Assembly (NCBI GenBank): GCA_001687465.1
Contig: LVLI01000862.1
Location: forward strand, 1 to 62,369
Length of the DNA stretch: 62,369 bases
Direction of reading: 5' to 3'
DNA from: Halocafeteria seosinensis
Taxonomy: Eukaryota; Sar; Bigyra; Bicosoecida
In this document: piece by piece, positions 25,141-35,881 of the stretch
How the letters are laid out: every line of letters begins with the position of its first letter
How positions within the stretch are numbered: the stretch's first letter is position 1
Program-made: the position numbers and the translations under genes
The notes under the pieces: model-generated
Told to the model about the DNA's origin: nothing
The model's input: the letters and a program-made list of their open reading frames with translations, nothing else
Database searches by the model: none

Positions 25141-26491
25141 ATGTTTCGGATGCGATGCATGCCACGCATGGCGATGGCGTTCACGGGGAGGAAGTCTCAC
25201 TTTTTCATGCCTCCTATAAGGCAGAGCAGTTCCTCCATCATGACGGAGCTTCTCGATGATGTAAGTACTAGCTACCACTATCGTCGTATAGTGTAGTAGA
25301 AAAGAGTGGCCACTGGACTGCAGACTCGACTTCGACGCAGCGCACTCTTCGTACCAGGAGATAAACAACGTGGGTTGGACAAGATATCGTCTCTCCCCAC
25401 AGATGCAGTGATTCTAGATCTAGAGGACTCTGTCGCCCCCTCGGCGAAAGAAGATGCTCGGAAAGCGGTACGTGGAAGCGATAATACACCAAGAAATTGA
25501 CACACGCACGAGCAAGTGGAAACGATGCAGTTGCACAAGTATTTGACGCAAAGCAATGCACAATTTGGAAGCAAGGAGATCGTTGTTCGAGTCAACCCTT
25601 TGAATACAGAGTAAGTCTCAACCACCTGAAGGAAGCAATCTTTGACACAGACGAAGGCTTCTCGTCTCTGCAGATGGGGCCGGGGAGACATAGCCAAACT
25701 GGCTGATGTGCGCGGTATATCGGCTCTCGTTTTACCCAAAACGGAAACAATAGAAGATGTGCAAGAAATGTGGAAATGTATGGAGCGAGCTGGAGCGCCG
25801 CACAACGTGAAGATCTGGTGTGTTATAGAAACGGCTCGTGGTGTAGTCAATGTCGATGAAATAGCAGAGACCGGAGCTCGAAGGTACAACGTCTCATGTC
25901 TCGTTGTGGGAACAAATGATTTAAACAAGTCGCTTGGTGCCGAGGAGACAGAAGATAGGATGCCGCTTTTGCATAGCCTATCTCGCGTAGTATTAGCTGC
26001 TAGAGCAAACGGGTTGGTGTGTCTAGATGGTGTCCACAACAACGTCCGGGATTTGGAAGGGTTTGAGTGGACTGCTCGACAAGTGAGTGCGCTCTTGCAT
26101 TAAGTGCTTATGAATTAAGGTCCAAGAGAGCAGGTGGCATGATTATTTGTGCTAATTGCTTCTTCCTTGCTCAGGCAAAACAGCTCGGGTACGACGGGAA
26201 AACACTCATTCATCCATCAACAATAGAAAAGTGCAACGAAGTTTTTTCTCCTAGTCAAGAAGAGGTAGAGCGCGCTCTAAAGATTGTCCAAGCTTATGAT
26301 AGCGCTTCCGCAGAAGGTTTGTTGCTCTTTTTCGTTTGTTATATGCTGTCACTGAATACATGTAACTTCCTTCTTTCTCGGACACAGGTGCTGGTGTCGT
26401 TGAAGTCGATGGAAATCTCATCGAAGAGCTCCATGCCGACAACGCCCGTGCTGTTGTTGCAAAAGCGAAACAACTTGGAATGGCTCAATGA
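25141..26491 (+). CDS. CLYBL: Citrate lyase beta-like protein (HpcH/HpaI aldolase fold), 332 aa
   Basis: Six exons: 25141-25260, 25324-25467, 25531-25610, 25674-26082, 26175-26316 and 26388-26491. The first three introns are each exactly 63 nt. The N-terminus is Met/Arg-rich and suits mitochondrial import. The core carries LRRSALFVPGDKQRGL, VILDLEDSVAPSAK, VRVNPLNTEWG, ALVLPKTET, VIETARGVVN and TLIHPSTIEKCNEVF. The last exon ends in KAKQLGMAQ. Known CLYBL acts as a citramalyl-CoA/malyl-CoA lyase or thioesterase with Mg. The exact substrate here is inferred from family only. Length is typical. It converges on APC3 with 68 bp between stops. Confidence 0.92.
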
Positions 26492-26559
26492 ATACGCCAA
26501 CCGCCTGGCGTATAGACGTAGAAAAGGGACACTGGCTATGCCATCTCTGGGGTATGGAG

Positions 26560-29362
26560 CTACATGAACGAAGGTGATGCGGCGATTTCGATATCTCCGC
26601 TATCCTCGTTATGCATTCCGTGAAGAGTCTTCGCTAACACCACGCGAATGGCATTCGCATCTTTCGGAGCAAGCTCCAAAGCAGCATTAAAGTGCCTAAG
26701 GGATTCCAAGTGATCTCCAAGCGCACCACACACTTGACCAAGCAGCACTCGAACGGCAGGCTCCTGCCCAGCACGCCGAACGCACTTCTGTAGTAGATCT
26801 CTTGCTTCCTGCACTAGAAGGAACCCAAATTTGAAATGGATAAACAAGCTAAGATGTTAAATGCAAACTTACCTCATATCTGTGTAGAGATTTGAGTACG
26901 TTAGCTAATTGCAGCTGTGCTTGGGTGTTGTACGCCTCCAAATGCAGACAATGCTGCTTCAATTGTTAAAAGCGAAATGAAGACTGAAGTTTCGAAAGAC
27001 AGTCGCAACGATTTACTCACATTGAAAGTTTCGATAGCGTCCTCACTTTTACCGGCCAAATGTAACGCCATACCCAGGTAGCAGACGAGCACTGGTGACT
27101 GAGGAAAAATGGATAACGCTTTTCGGAAGTGCACTTCCGCCATTCCAGCTTGTTCTTGTCTATAATGCACGACTCCTAAGCCAAACCAAGCATTATATTG
27201 TCTTGGGCTTATTCGGATTGCATGTCTATAGCTTTGGGCTGCGGCATCGAGATCTTCTTCTGCAATGAACTCGTGACCTCTCAAGGTATATGCGTAAGCA
27301 TACTGCGGGTCCAATTGTATACACCTGTACTCGAAGCCCCAATTGCAAGTATGTCCGGAATCGAGAAAAGGTCAATCTTTCTCCCGTTTGCTTACCGCTC
27401 TAGGAATTGCAAAGCAGTATGGTGTTCCTCTGATAAGCTGAAAGCATTCCCGACCGCAGCCCATGTTTTGCATGAGTGCGGATCAAATGCTACCAGTTCA
27501 TGCGCAAGATGAGACAATGTTGGCTGCAGACACTAAAAGAGCGATGTATGATACAGATCCTACGCGCTGTAACTCAAGTTCGAAGCGTACCTGATCTTTA
27601 AGTTGCCACAACGCAGTAGACTCCAGGTCGCATCCTTCTATATAATGCGGCGATACTTTTCTAACTTTGGCAAGCGCCGTCTTGGCCTGTATAAACGATA
27701 CAGCAAGGTTTGCGGGCAGTGAAAAATTACTGAAAACCTTCTTACCTGCTTATACTTTGATTGGGCGAAATAAATTCTGCCGAGACAGTACCACCACCAT
27801 GCTGACTTTTGTAACAACGGGGTCATCCCAAAAAGACCGCGTATCGCTCCGTGAAGGTCCACTTGCGAAATCAAATGTTCAATATGTGCATGCTGTGCAA
27901 GGATGTTCCTGATATGACTAATGCTAGTTTTCGAAAAAGAAGAGCGCAAGCTCCCTCGCCGCCTATGGCTTTGTTTCCGTTGAGTTTCTGCACTGCGCTC
28001 TCCTTGTGCTTGGTTGGACACGGAGCTATGGGTGGTTTCTGCCTCCTCTGAGCGCCAGTCAGACACGTTCACTTCTTTTGTTTCGTTAACCTCAGCGATT
28101 TCCGATAGATCATTCAAATTGGTAGCGGCAGCGCCAAAAGATAATCGTGTGCAGAGTTTCTGACTAGATTTGTTATCTCGAACCTCACTTCCTCCTTGAG
28201 CAAACGAACTTTGCTCACTGTGAAATGACAGAGCTTGATTGACATTTCGGTTATTGGAAGACAGGTGAGATTCGTTTTGCACCCTTTCTTTTGTTTCATG
28301 CGAATATTCGTGCCGTCTGTGCGTGGTTGTTTGCTGGTCTTCTCCGCAGTGTTCCGAAGGCGCTATCGCGAAAGAAAGCTGCTGCTGGGAGGCAGCTTGA
28401 CTCGCATAGTTGTCTACTACTGATCCACTTTGCGGTGGAATTTGTAACGGTATGCCGCCCTGAGAAATGGGTGTGCTAGGAGAGCCGTATGCAATATCTC
28501 CATAGGGAGAAGCCCACCGAAGCCTGTCAATGGGAGTTACGGGACTAGGTAATGGCGAACCGGCCCCCGTTTGTCTCTGAAGATCTTCTGAAGCTGATGT
28601 AAATGCTATACTGCGGTTAAAATGTGAAATCTCACCGGCGGTATCCCCCTCAGCTCGCCGAGTGTCTCGGGTAGATCCCTGCTTCTTATCGCGGGGGCCC
28701 TGTTGGAACGTTGTAGCGTTCTCAAACTCGTGACTGTAAATATCATTCGCGGTCTTGAACGTGAAGGGAAAATTCTCATCATAGCCAAACGCAGGTAGTG
28801 CATCGCCAGCGGTGCCCATTTCACATAGCTGAGTGTACGCTTCCCAGAGGAAAGGATCATGAGCATGAGCCGTCAGAAAGCAGTTCTGGGCATGGTTGCG
28901 GCGACCCGACCTCATGCAGATTTTCCCCAAGAGGGTCAACCCTGCGCTGCCATTGGGAATGAGATCAAGCTGCTGGTGATTGGGCGGTCGTTCATTAAAT
29001 ATCAGCTGTAGATTTCCTGCATGCTTTGTTAACTCCTCTTCGGCTTCCCCCAGTCGTCCGAGATCCATCAAGTATCGTGCCCTCAGGTATCGATTCGACG
29101 GGGTATGGGCTCCACGGAGAACCTCAATCGCCTGGGCCTTGCGCCCACTATATACATAGCAGCAGGCCAATAAATGCCGCGACACCTCCGAACGCTGAAT
29201 ATCATGAAGTTTTTCACATAAGAAAATGGCTGTCTCGTGAAGATGGAGAGCCAGGTATTTTTCCACCAATTGCGTTAGCACAGCCGTATGCTCCTCGGAA
29301 ACGCGCTCATCCTTAGTAGTCCTTTGCATCTGGTCTCCCGTGGACGTCACCTGAGCCATCAT
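26560..29362 (-). CDS. CDC27: Anaphase-promoting complex subunit 3 (CDC27), 825 aa
   Basis: TPR scaffold of the APC/C ubiquitin ligase that binds co-activator C-box/IR tails. Six exons: 29362-27746, 27686-27591, 27523-27396, 27324-27021, 26956-26873 and 26808-26560. The N-terminal TPRs contain ALHLHETAIFLCEKL. A long disordered Ser/Gln/Glu-rich region spans about residues 200-470, typical of CDC27 and normally a phosphorylation target. C-terminal TPRs include the diagnostic QLDPQYAYAYTLRGHEF and ISPRQYNAWFGLGVVHY. The start is the double ATG (MMAQVTS); the frame extends upstream only to a GTG. The third-exon acceptor could alternatively be 9 nt upstream (TAG), adding three residues in frame. 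Confidence 0.93.
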
Positions 29363-30171
29363 GAAGGGTGAAATAGGGAGTAAATGACCTGTGAACGGCA
29401 CTAAACGGTGAGTTCAAAATCACACTCCACTTCCTCCTCCTTGTATGAGCGCCAGCCACACGAACCGAGCTCCTACACGATGAGCACCAGTACCGCGACA
29501 ACCCCGCTAAAGACTGTTATGGGCTAATAATATTAAATCCGCGTGTATAGTATAATAAACCTCGATAAACTCCAGCCAACTTCATGGTCAAAAATGAACG
29601 ATTTGATTGCCGGGTCGGACGTTTACGAACTCGCATTGCGAGTCTCGCAATGCCAAGTTGTTTTGGAGGGAGCTTAGCAAGTCACTTGGAGAAGTTGCTA
29701 ATAGCTATGGAAACGAAGGAAGCTGGGTCTCAGCCAATGCTAATGCTGACAGCAGGGAGAATCAAACGAGTGGTTTTCAGTAGCAAATCTATAGGTGGAT
29801 CCTGGTCGATACCGAGTGAACTGCGTAACGTCTGCGTTACCTTATGAACGGATTCCAAGATGTGTTCAATATTTATGAAATCCCTGTCGAGATAATATGC
29901 CTTGATTCTGAACTCTATGACGACCTTCATAAAGGTATAAGTGGGCCCAGTTAGCAAACTGGACGATCAATCAGGAATCATATTGAAATAGCGGTGTTCC
30001 TTGTAGGCTTATGGAGTTCACTTCATTGCATTCATCCTCCCTCTTTCTTTTCCATGAATGTCATTGGATATGGATTCACTGTAGAGTGTCGGGGTGCTGA
30101 CGCACTGCTGAGTAACCAGTCATTGTAGCAAACCTCTGACATCGTCTCCTCTTGTCGGCGAGTTGTCGCAT
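29363..30171. other. Unassigned; opposing short frames at 29584-29957
   Basis: A minus-strand frame at 29730-29957 reads like protein (for example INIEHILESVHKVTQTL), and a plus-strand frame covers 29584-29847. Neither has a supported start or splice chain, and they overlap, so at most one is real. The rest appears to be flanking sequence of neighbouring genes. Confidence 0.3.
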
Positions 30172-30702
30172 TTACTTTGGTTTAAATGGAATCGCGCTGA
30201 AGTCGTTCTTGGGAGTTTTGAATGCAGGGTGGTAATTAAATTCATCAATCAGAATTTGTATACCCTTGCCGTGCTTTCTCTTGGCCTGTGAGTACAGTTC
30301 ACCCAAGTCTTCCGAAAGATCATCAAATTTTTTCTCGAACGGCCCGATATCCTCGTCAAATTTTCGTGCCCATTCACGGTTCTTTCTCAAAAATTTCATG
30401 GATTCTTCGCGCTCCATTTGTAGATGATCCAACTGTGCTTGATAGTCATGTAAACCATCTCTGTCTGCCTTCAAGTCCTCCTCGATTTGCTCCAACTGGG
30501 AGTATAAGTTCTCCACTACTAACGTCAGTCCACTGGCTGTTTCATTGAAGCTGCATACCAGAAGAAGAGCAGGCTAGGGCCCCTTACTCCTGTGCACGGT
30601 CGGCATTTTGTCATAAGGGTGCACGTACCGACTATATTGTTTATGCGAAATGCCGCTGCCCGTTGACTGCTTGGAGCCTTTCTTGCTCCCCGAAGCCGCC
30701 AT
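30172..30702 (-). CDS. Short coiled-coil protein with HPAFK-type tail, 150 aa
   Basis: Two exons: 30702-30629 and 30550-30172, joined through a 78-nt GTACGT...CAG intron. The N-terminus is a basic, Gly/Ser/Lys-rich leader (MAASGSKKGSKQSTG). It is followed by a continuous coiled coil at about residues 35-110. The compact tail contains FNYHPAFKTPKNDF and ends in AIPFKPK. Aromatic-proline tails of this style are known in small cytoskeleton- or cilium-associated proteins, but I cannot name a family. It lies on the same strand as the ankyrin gene, starting 269 bp beyond that gene's stop, so it has its own promoter. Confidence 0.7.
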
Positions 30703-30971
30703 TTCCCTTCCAAGCCCAACAGATCCTTCGAACGGTCAGATACTCTCAATACAAGATACAATCTACAAAGAGACTACACAAAGTCACTCTCAAAACCTTG
30801 CTTTGGGGTCATTTTAATGGCGCGACCAACGCGCCGCTGCTCCTTCACAAATACTTCAACTTGAGCCTGGAAGTCTAATAATAAGTAAGCGCGGAAAGTG
30901 AGATCCATTGAGCGTTCGGAAAGTAGCCTCAACTCGGAAGGCGAAACTGTGGAACTAGTCACAGGTCGTGG

Positions 30972-33597
30972 CTAAGTAGCATCTGGACTTGTTATCTCAG
31001 CATTCGTCAAAACTCGAATGGCTTCTTCGAAACGCGCATAGTCTTCACTGTTCATAGACAGTTGGTATTCACCGCGATGCAGTGCGGGTATTGTTTCCAA
31101 TTGGAACCACTCCGAATCTGCTTCTCTGTTGAGGCGCATGATACTATCGAGGGGTATAAACCCCTTGGTCGTTCTTCCGTCTGCCGCTTTATATTCAAAA
31201 CCGGTACTCAAAACCAAAACACGCTTCTTCTTCGTCTTAATCAGTCCACCCAATTTTTCCATCTGAAGAGGGGATGAATTTATCTTGTCTTCCTGCTCCC
31301 TTCTTGATTTCATCTCATGAAACGAATAGCGCCTCTCCTCCTCCTCCATTTCCTCTACCTGTTGCTTGTGACTGTCGATATCCTTGTTAAGCCTCTCGTT
31401 CTCTTTTCGCAACGCACGTATTTTCTCCTGGGCAGCCTCATGAGCTTTAAGCTTCTCATCAGCAAGTTGCAAGTTCTTGTCGTGTAAGTGCTGTACCTTA
31501 CCAAAGAAATCATTGACTCTCTCAGACACTGAACCAGTTGACGAATCAGGTTCCAAGTATCCCAATTTGCTCGTCATCTTCTTTAGGAACTGCTCAACTT
31601 TGTCCAATTCCTCGGCTCTTTGCCGTAGATCCTTGTTCTGTTCACTTTGCCGCGATTCTGTCTCCGTCATTAGCCCATCTTTTTCGTTCTTGAATTTCTC
31701 TTTTGCCTCTCGCAATCTATTGAATTCGTTGTCTATTTGACCAATCAAACGAGTAACTGAAGTTTCATTTTCTTCTACGGAGGCTTCTGAATTTTGCCCA
31801 TCAGTATTTTCCCGAATTTTGTCCCGAATATCAATCAAGCGTCGTTGTATGCCTTGTATGCGAAAACTTTCACCCTTTTTCAGCTCCTCGGTATCTTTGC
31901 AAACACTGGAGATGTCTCTGAGAAAGTCATCCAAGTCGAAGTCTGACTCGGAACCACGTATCTCCTCTTGGGAGGTGCCATCCATTGACAAAATCCGTTG
32001 AATTTGGCGATGAGCACCGCTCAGTTTCCGATACATCTCGGAAACCCTCTCGTACAGATCCTCCGATTTCCGCCGGAGTTGAGTATTTTCTTTGTGCATC
32101 TCACCGACATCAGACTCCTTCTCCGAAATTAGTGCAGCACGCTTCGAGAGTTGGTCATGGAGACGGTTTACCGTCCCTTTGAGTCTCTCAATATTGTTTT
32201 CCATCAATTGGGTACCCTGGGTAAACCATGAGCTCCCAGTGGAATGTGAATTTTCTCCGGCATCTTCATTTGAATCATCTACCATCGCGTCCATGTTCTT
32301 GCGGATATTATCTAACGCCACTGCCACGCGTTTATTGCTTTGCTCAAGGGAAACAACCCGAGATATGATCGTTCCGCCCGGTGCTCGCAAATAGGGTGCT
32401 ACGTGCTTCGATCCAACATTGTCGAATTTGCCGATGGCTTCGGCGACGGCCTGTACGAGTCCAGCTTCACTTCCGAGAATTGATTCGACGACACTATCTT
32501 CTTGGTTTGCTATCCAGAAGATCACTTCATTATTCAATCCTGAAAGTGTTGACGCTTTGTCAAGGAATATACCCTTATTATTGCTCTTCCGTAGCATTTC
32601 TAAGCAATCGCGAAATGACCGTCCATCCAAATTCCTCACTTGGCGGAGATACAAGGCCAGATCCTCATCTTCAGTATCCTCAGCTGGTGTCCGATAATCC
32701 TGCCGTTTCGACCAGGCAAAGAAAACACACTAAACACTGCGATCCATCAATAAAGCAAAATGTAAGAGCGAACATACATAGTCTATGAGTGTGGGATCCG
32801 CCTTTCCTTCTTCGATGAGAAGCTTCGCAATAGATTCAAATCCTCGGCCTCCGGCGCTATGCAGCGGGGAGTTCCCAGAAAACGTGTCCTGTGTGTTAGG
32901 GTTAACCTTGTGCTTTTCTAGCAGATAACGCACAATCTCCAGTTGTCCACCAGCTGTAGCTATATGTAGAATACTAATACCTTCCTGCGTTGCCAATACG
33001 AGTCGTTTGCCTAGCCACACTCTGAACTTTTCCGGATGCACTTACATGTGTGATAGCCTCCGGGTCTGCATGGTAGTCTTCAACGAGAAGTTTGACAGCG
33101 TCTAACCTTCCGTATTTTGCCGCAACGTGCAATGGACAAAGTCCCGCTTGGCTCTGTTAAAGGTACATCCAGGTTTGGAATTCCACGTTGGTTTCTCCAA
33201 GTGACAGCTGAGGGCACCTACCTTGGCCCGAATGTTGGGGTCCACACGGAACTGGTCAATCAGCATTTCAATCAAAGCGGTGTCATCGCGAATAGCGGCA
33301 ATGTGAATCGGATGAAATAATTGCTGTGTACAGGCACAATACACACGTGGGTACGTCTCAAGAACCCAACACTTAGTATTTCCGGGAGCTACATACTTCC
33401 CCAAACGTCAACTGCACATCGTTCACCGCGTACCCACGACGCAACACCTCGTCCAAAATGCTCTGAATCTTGGGTAAGTTTCCTTTCTGGACAGCTGCCT
33501 TGAGTAACTCTTCTTCGTCCTCGTCCAGTGGGTATACCTCATCTTCTTCCTCCTCGTGGGACCGTGATTCATCTTCAACTTCGCCATTAGGCTCCAT
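30972..33597 (-). CDS. Ankyrin-repeat coiled-coil protein with C-terminal PH-like region, 781 aa
   Basis: Five exons: 33597-33397, 33323-33222, 33153-33046, 32984-32778 and 32699-30972; all junctions are phase 0. The acidic N-terminus contains EEEEDEVYPLDEDEEELL. Four ankyrin repeats follow at about residues 65-200 (PIHIAAI, PLHVAAKYGR, ILHIATAGGQ, PLHSAGGRG). After a helical region, an extended coiled coil covers about 370-690. The last ~80 residues are strand-rich (RVLVLSTGFEYKAADG...) with a final helix, resembling a PH-like fold; that call is structural inference. Probably a cytoskeletal or membrane-tethering adaptor. The ATG at 33597 is the first in frame, and upstream sequence may include a 5'UTR intron. 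Confidence 0.75.
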
Positions 33598-33814
33598 CCC
33601 TGCAGCGCTTTCCAAGAACCAAACAATACATGAAGACGTATCGATCAAAATGCGTGCAACATCCAAACCAGCTCTGGTAAACGCGTGTGAGCCATATGGT
33701 AAGGTATTGTATAGGCCGAGCTTCACAACGAAGTTCGTTGTGATGACGGTATTCTGACAAAGAGCCGTAATTTAGGCGTACGTTCGTAACGCTATACGAT
33801 GTATATTTTGTCTA

Positions 33815-35068
33815 TCACTTTGCTTTCTTCCTCTTGCCAATGCGTGAAAACACGCTGCCTTTCTTTGGCCTATATACTTTGAGAGTAAGCAATGTCCTCC
33901 CTACCTTGAAAGAAGACTCCTGACCCACTGGTAAGGAGTGATATGCAGTGGGTAAGCGAACATACGTTCCTGCTTGAGACGCTGAATCCTGTAGAAGGAA
34001 ATTGCCCTGTTCGTGAGTGAGCGTGCAGTGCACTTTATTTAAACTCGGGTCCGGAAGACGCAGGTCACAATCGCCGTTGTTTCCCACCTTAATCGTACTG
34101 TTAGTACGACCACTGAAGCTTATGATATATTCCCTTTCGCCCGTCCAGTGTAACCCTCTCATATGTCGCACGACTTGCATTACAAGGAAAGGAGGCTCCA
34201 CTGTGAAGTCCACAGGGAGTTTCGTTTTACAAATGCTGCACGTCCTACATCCCTTACTCGATATCCACTGAGACAAGCAACTTTGATGTACCGGTGTGTT
34301 GCAGGCACAAGGACTAGGTAGAAGAGGACATTCCGATGTAGATGAGTCATCGAAGCATATATAGCAATAGGGGTTTTCAGACAGTTCTTTGTTGCTGCGA
34401 TTGCCAACCAAGCAGACATACTTGACAGGTATAGCTCAGCTGGTCTGCTTCAGCTCACTTACACCATGGACATATCCTGCGCGGCTTTCGATTTTTCAAA
34501 GCGCATGTCTGTTATCAAAAGACTACAAGCACCCAGCTTGACGATTTGCTCCTTCTCCAGAGTATGAGTGCACGACTCTGTACCCGCCTGTCCAATTAAG
34601 AAGTACGTCCTCGAAAATGGGAATAGAGCGACTTCGTTCTCATTTCGCATGCACACTTTCAGATGTTGCGGTTGCAAATTAGTATCATCAATATGTACAT
34701 CTGCCTTGCCGCTCATTCCAATTACAAAACCCTCCGGGGAGAGTTTCATATCGAACTTCCGTATAACCATATCGTCAGCCTGCAGACGCAGAACCACCCA
34801 GTTCCGAGGATGTCAATTCCGGAACGCGCATGACGTAAATGACCACTTACCCCTGTTTGCTTCTTTGCGGTTTTAGCAAAGATAGAAATGCTGCATCAAA
34901 CAAAAAAAGCAAATGTGCCGCCATTATCCAAATCCGCATTTAGCCGCAGCCTCGTCTCAACACGTACTGCAAAGGCTCTTCTTCAACACTAGCTCCAGGC
35001 TCCTCAGGAGCCTCCTCAGCTGCTTCGGCATCAGCTGACGTGCATCTCGAACTGACCGAGGCCCCCAT
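33815..35068 (-). CDS. FHA-RINGCH-FHA protein, predicted N-myristoylated, 345 aa
   Basis: Four exons: 35068-34968, 34890-34851, 34779-34463 and 34394-33815. The start MGASVSSRC fits the N-myristoylation consensus (Gly2, Ser6) with a nearby cysteine. An acidic linker follows. A first FHA-like domain spans about residues 45-150 (GKADVHIDD...LQPQHLKV). A C4HC3 RING-CH finger lies at about 160-215, with CYIC, CAC, H and C, then CSIC spacing. A second FHA domain follows at about 235-325 (GNNGDCDLRLPDPSLNKVHCTL), and the tail is basic. RING-CH fingers act as membrane-associated ubiquitin E3 ligases and FHA domains bind phosphothreonine. The combination suggests a phospho-directed E3 at a membrane, which is inference. 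Confidence 0.8.
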
Positions 35069-35881
35069 AGCCTCCAGCAATGCATATACACAGTGTGCAA
35101 ACAACCTCCGCTTAGGTTCGGTCTCTGCGGCAATCCAATTAGAGTGTTTACGTTCCATACGGCAAAGCAGACACATTATCATACAAGAGCTAGCAATTGT
35201 GAACACGACCTAGCACCACCGAAAAAGGAGAAATTGGAGCATAATATCGTAGTGAATAGATAGAGCACAGGTTTCCTCTCGAACACCGCTCTCCCCTTCT
35301 CGAATCCCCTGAAAACCTTTTTTGCTGTTTCCCTTGAAGTTGGGAGCATTTCGTGAGGAAAACTCCCTCTTGATAGCCGGTATTACTCCTTCTTTCGGCG
35401 AGAGCCCATAAACTGATCATAAGGACAAAACTTACGTTATAAAACAGGGCTCGAAATTATACAATACAGCTAGAATCAGCCTGCGTTGAACTTGCTACCT
35501 CCGACTGGATAGTCGTGTACGCTGTTTTCTACGAGAGCAGTTGCCTCAAGGACTACATCCGATGAGCACGTGATAAAATGTATTGATTTCCATTGAATGT
35601 GTCTAAAATTATGGTTTACCATGCATTGAAACCTTGAAAATAGCAAGTTTCGGTATTTGCCACAGTGACGAGAATAGAAAGGCACAAACATTTCTGCTAC
35701 TTAAACTTCAACTTAGTCTTCGCGAGGAAGTGGGGAAGTGGAAGTAGCTAGAGTGTAAATGTGATGTAATCTTGCATTCTACTTTGACAAGTCATGCAAG
35801 CTATCGCAATGATATGATAAAAACGTAGAGCACTCCACGCTTCATCTAAACATTAGATACGTCATAAGCCGTAGGTGTGAG
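35069..35881. other. Intergenic, no gene seen
   Basis: About 810 bp upstream of the FHA-RINGCH gene and downstream of the next minus-strand gene. Minus-strand frames at 35190-35420 and 35476-35691 lack coding character. Confidence 0.5.

Noticed and set aside
34425-34465. tRNA A-box-like string (ggtatagctcagctggtc)
   Set aside because: No B-box at the right spacing and no acceptor stem. It lies within a predicted intron of the FHA-RINGCH gene.
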